A stretch of DNA of 16,505 bases. Origin: an uncultured Desulfobacterales bacterium (GTDB lineage: Bacteria > Desulfobacterota > Desulfobacteria > Desulfobacterales > JAFDCJ01). The translations under genes were made by a program, and so were the position numbers. The first letter of the stretch is position 1; every line of letters starts with the position of its first letter. Below the pieces are notes generated by a model, which made no database searches, had not been told where the DNA came from, and saw nothing but the letters and a program-made list of their open reading frames with translations. The DNA is taken from assembly GCA_945787595.1 (NCBI GenBank), contig CALZJV010000150.1:1-16505 (forward strand), in the 5' to 3' direction. This document shows, in pieces, positions 14,613-16,505 of this stretch.

Positions 14613-15068
14613 TTTACTTCTCTCCTTTTCCAGGTCAACTGTGTGCCGGAAATACTTAGACATTTATCATTTTAAATGAACTAAAGTTCTTTACGGAATA
14701 CAAGCAATCGTCCGAATCGGTTAAGGTATGCCATAAAAGGTGGGCGTCAGTCAAGCTTGACACATTGAGAATATGTCAGTTTAGATGTTATTTGTGATAT
14801 TAAAGGGAAGATGTCCCAAGTTCGACTGAGACCAACAAGCTTTTTGTTTGCTTCGATATTAAATGAAGTTTACGAAAATTTAATATAGAATTTAAATATT
14901 CTCAAAATTTATAACTTGACATTAAGTTTGGCCTTTGGCAGGGAATACAGAAGCTTTTAGTTACAGAAAAACTATTGCTACGAGCAATTTTATGTCATCA
15001 TGACCGATCATGCTGATAATAAGTATGTCATTGGGTTTCTAATAAAAACCGAAAATAAAGGAGAGGCT
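14613..15068. other. AT-rich intergenic region
   Basis: 456 bp without a supportable gene. It should hold the promoter of the DJ-1 remnant (minus) and of the small lipoprotein (plus). TTGACA boxes occur at 14757-14762 and 14917-14922, but neither has a convincing -10 at 16-18 bp. No tandem repeat or strong hairpin was seen. Confidence 0.5.
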
Positions 15069-15290
15069 ATGAAACTGGTAAAGATATTATTGATCATTTT
15101 TGTCGCTGCAGGATTAATGGTAGCGTGTCAAAGCGCAAAAGAGAAAGCTTACCACTCAGAAAAAGAGATAAACGAGGAAAGACTTGAGCTAATCGAACAA
15201 TACAAAGACTGTATGGAAAACGCCGATAAGGACAAGGAGAAGGAATCTGAGTGTGAACAATATCTAAAGGCGGCAGATGCGCTCAAATAA
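15069..15290 (+). CDS. Small lysine/glutamate-rich lipoprotein
   Basis: 73 residues from ATG 15069, chosen because GGAG stands 6 bases upstream and because a signal peptide starts there; an in-frame ATG at 15000 would bury the signal. The signal (KLVKILLIIFVAAGLMVAC) ends in an acceptable lipobox LMVA-C with C19 as the lipidated residue. The mature part of about 55 residues is strongly charged, probably helical, and has two further cysteines (in KDCMEN and SECEQ) that could form a disulphide in the periplasm. I recognise no family. It stands alone, with 220 bp of featureless AT-rich sequence (15291-15510) behind it. Anchoring to the inner or outer membrane is expected, function unknown. Confidence 0.72.
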   Translation: MKLVKILLIIFVAAGLMVACQSAKEKAYHSEKEINEERLELIEQYKDCMENADKDKEKESECEQYLKAADALK

Positions 15291-15510
15291 TTGTCATGTT
15301 GAATACATAAAATTTTGAATTGCAAACTTTTACGATTTCTTCTCCATAAACGGAAAGTTGCTGAAATTTATACAGATTTCTTATGGATTTCGTAACATTT
15401 TAAATGGTCCAATTGTAAAATAAAGTTAAAAGACCAAGTAACCAGAATCAGCCTTGCACTTGTAACCTGTGATTTTTAAACATCGATAACAAATTACCGC
15501 TGCGTCGTTG

Positions 15511-16200
15511 CTACTCGCTTAATAGACCAGGCAATTCGGCCAGCGTTTTGATTTCAATATCCGGTTGAAAAGGCAAACGTTCCGGCCGCTGGGCAAAACG
15601 GTTTATCCATGCGACTCGAAGGCCGAAGGCCGTCGCACCGACGGCATCCCAGGCATTGGCGGACATAAAGACAATCTCTGCCGCCGTTACCCCGAGCTGA
15701 TCAACCGCCAACTGGTAAACAGTCGGATCCGGTTTAAAAATTCCAACCATTTCAACCGACAAGATTCTCTGGACCAACTCTTCCAATCCACTGCTTTTAA
15801 CCACGGCCTCGAGCATGGCCGGTGAACCGTTGGAAAGGATCGCTATCTGCCGGCCGCTGTCTTTTAATTTTACCAAAGTATCCGGCACCTCGGGATAGCA
15901 TTCCAGCTCCAGATAGGCGTCAATAAGATCGTTTCTCAATTGTTTGTCGGTGATATCAAAAACATCCAGTGCGTAATCGAGGGCATCCTGGGTTACCTGC
16001 CAAAAATCGGCATGCTTTTTCATCAAACTGCGAAGCCAGGTATATTCAAGCTGCTTGGTGCGCCAGATACTTGATATCTGATCGGCGACATCGCCAAGGC
16101 GTTCATCATATTTTCCAACAGCGGAATGGACATCAAACAATGTTCCATAAGCATCAAAGACACAGGCTTTTATATTCGGAATCGAAGATTCTTGCGGCAT
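15511..16200 (-). CDS. (S)-2-haloacid dehalogenase, HAD superfamily type II
   Basis: 229 residues, ATG 16200 with GGAGG six bases upstream. The HAD core is complete: nucleophile D16 with T20 in FDAYGTLFD, R47 in IWRTKQLEYTWL, S123-N124 in ILSNGSP, K156 and Y162 in KPDPTVY, and S180, N182 and D185 in SANAWDAVG. These match, at nearly constant offset, the residues used by L-2-haloacid dehalogenases, including the halide/carboxylate-binding Arg and the Asn, and not just the general phosphatase set. The reaction is hydrolysis of L-2-haloalkanoate to D-2-hydroxyalkanoate in the cytosol. It is monocistronic in this window, with no dehalogenase regulator or transporter adjacent. Broad-specificity housekeeping members of this family are common, so growth on haloacids is not implied. 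Confidence 0.9.
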   Translation of the reverse strand: MPQESSIPNIKACVFDAYGTLFDVHSAVGKYDERLGDVADQISSIWRTKQLEYTWLRSLMKKHADFWQVTQDALDYALDVFDITDKQLRNDLIDAYLELECYPEVPDTLVKLKDSGRQIAILSNGSPAMLEAVVKSSGLEELVQRILSVEMVGIFKPDPTVYQLAVDQLGVTAAEIVFMSANAWDAVGATAFGLRVAWINRFAQRPERLPFQPDIEIKTLAELPGLLSE

Positions 16201-16505
16201 GGTGTACCTCCATTTTTAGAGTGACCTCAATCGCGTGATACCTCGATTGGGAGTTATTTGTTACTTATGGGCTTTGCGGTTAACCGGATTGTGTTATTTG
16301 GCTGAAATATGAGATTTCGATTGTCCACTGAATGATGAGGATTTTTGTTTCATATCCAACTCCAAAACTCAAGAGATTTCAATAATTGCAAAACAAAATA
16401 TAAGGAATCTGAAATCCTTTTAAGTTTGGATCTTGGCATTCGATTGCGGTTGGATTCATGGGTGTGATTAAGATAGAAGGTATTGGACGGTCTGTGCTAT
16501 ATGAT
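16201..16505. other. Right-edge intergenic sequence
   Basis: 305 bp, AT-rich, upstream of the dehalogenase gene, so its promoter should lie here. I found no convincing -35/-10 pair, repeat or RNA gene. An ATG at 16458 opens a frame to the window edge (16 codons), but it has no ribosome binding site. Confidence 0.4.

Noticed and set aside
14757..14922. Promoters for the small lipoprotein based on TTGACA boxes
   Set aside because: No acceptable -10 hexamer is found at 16-18 bp from either box.
16458..16505. Possible new plus-strand gene at the right edge
   Set aside because: Only 16 codons are visible, with no ribosome binding site and no recognisable sequence.
1..16505. tRNA, rRNA, insertion sequence or phage genes
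   Set aside because: No cloverleaf, rRNA-like stretch, transposase or integrase frame was recognised on either strand.

Overview
The window looks like a chromosomal segment from a Gram-negative, probably anaerobic bacterium, most likely a deltaproteobacterium (Desulfobacterota, Desulfobacterales-like). Supporting signs are a tripartite TRAP transporter with a periplasmic binding protein, a PagL-type outer-membrane lipid A deacylase, a lipoprotein signal, Shine-Dalgarno sites of the GGAG/GGAGG type, and intergenic spaces rich in short tandem repeats and long palindromes. The taxonomic call is an inference from gene content and style; there is no rRNA or marker gene.

Layout. Positions 1-8443 are read entirely on the minus strand. 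In transcription order they hold the three TRAP genes dctP (8443-7439), dctQ (7023-6487) and dctM (6473-5190); a PagL-like deacylase (4912-4289); a ketoacyl synthase pair (3991-2834 catalytic, 2826-2119 lacking the catalytic Cys); a DinB/maleylpyruvate-isomerase-fold protein (1967-1182); and the first 315 codons of a homoserine-dehydrogenase-like NAD(P) oxidoreductase that runs off the left edge. Divergent from dctP, a plus-strand run (8678-13681) encodes a FadR-type GntR regulator, an enolase-superfamily acid-sugar dehydratase with the full mandelate racemase residue set, a URO-D-like protein, a zinc medium-chain dehydrogenase and a KduD-like SDR. The right end has a cupin, a DJ-1/PfpI pseudogene, a small lipoprotein and a haloacid dehalogenase, in mixed orientations.

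How the genes work together. The TRAP genes, the regulator and the plus-strand enzymes form a self-contained catabolic island. A carboxylate, probably a sugar acid, would be captured by DctP and imported by DctQM. It would then be dehydrated to a 2-keto-3-deoxy acid by the enolase-family enzyme and oxidised or reduced by the two dehydrogenases. The GntR/FCD protein would control both arms from the 8444-8677 space, which holds a perfect 7-6-7 inverted repeat and a TTGACA promoter. No kinase or aldolase to finish such a pathway is present. The URO-D-like gene is the least expected member and the best candidate for unknown chemistry. The ketoacyl synthase pair stands alone, without carrier protein or reductases.

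Non-coding content is unusually rich: a 7-bp-period tandem array that switches from purine-rich to pyrimidine-rich (4139-4290), a second short heptad array (7090-7124), an octamer-based inverted repeat (14185-14257), two long imperfect palindromes (4942-4999, 7247-7312), and a strong stem-loop just after dctP (7378-7419) that may set the binding protein to permease ratio.
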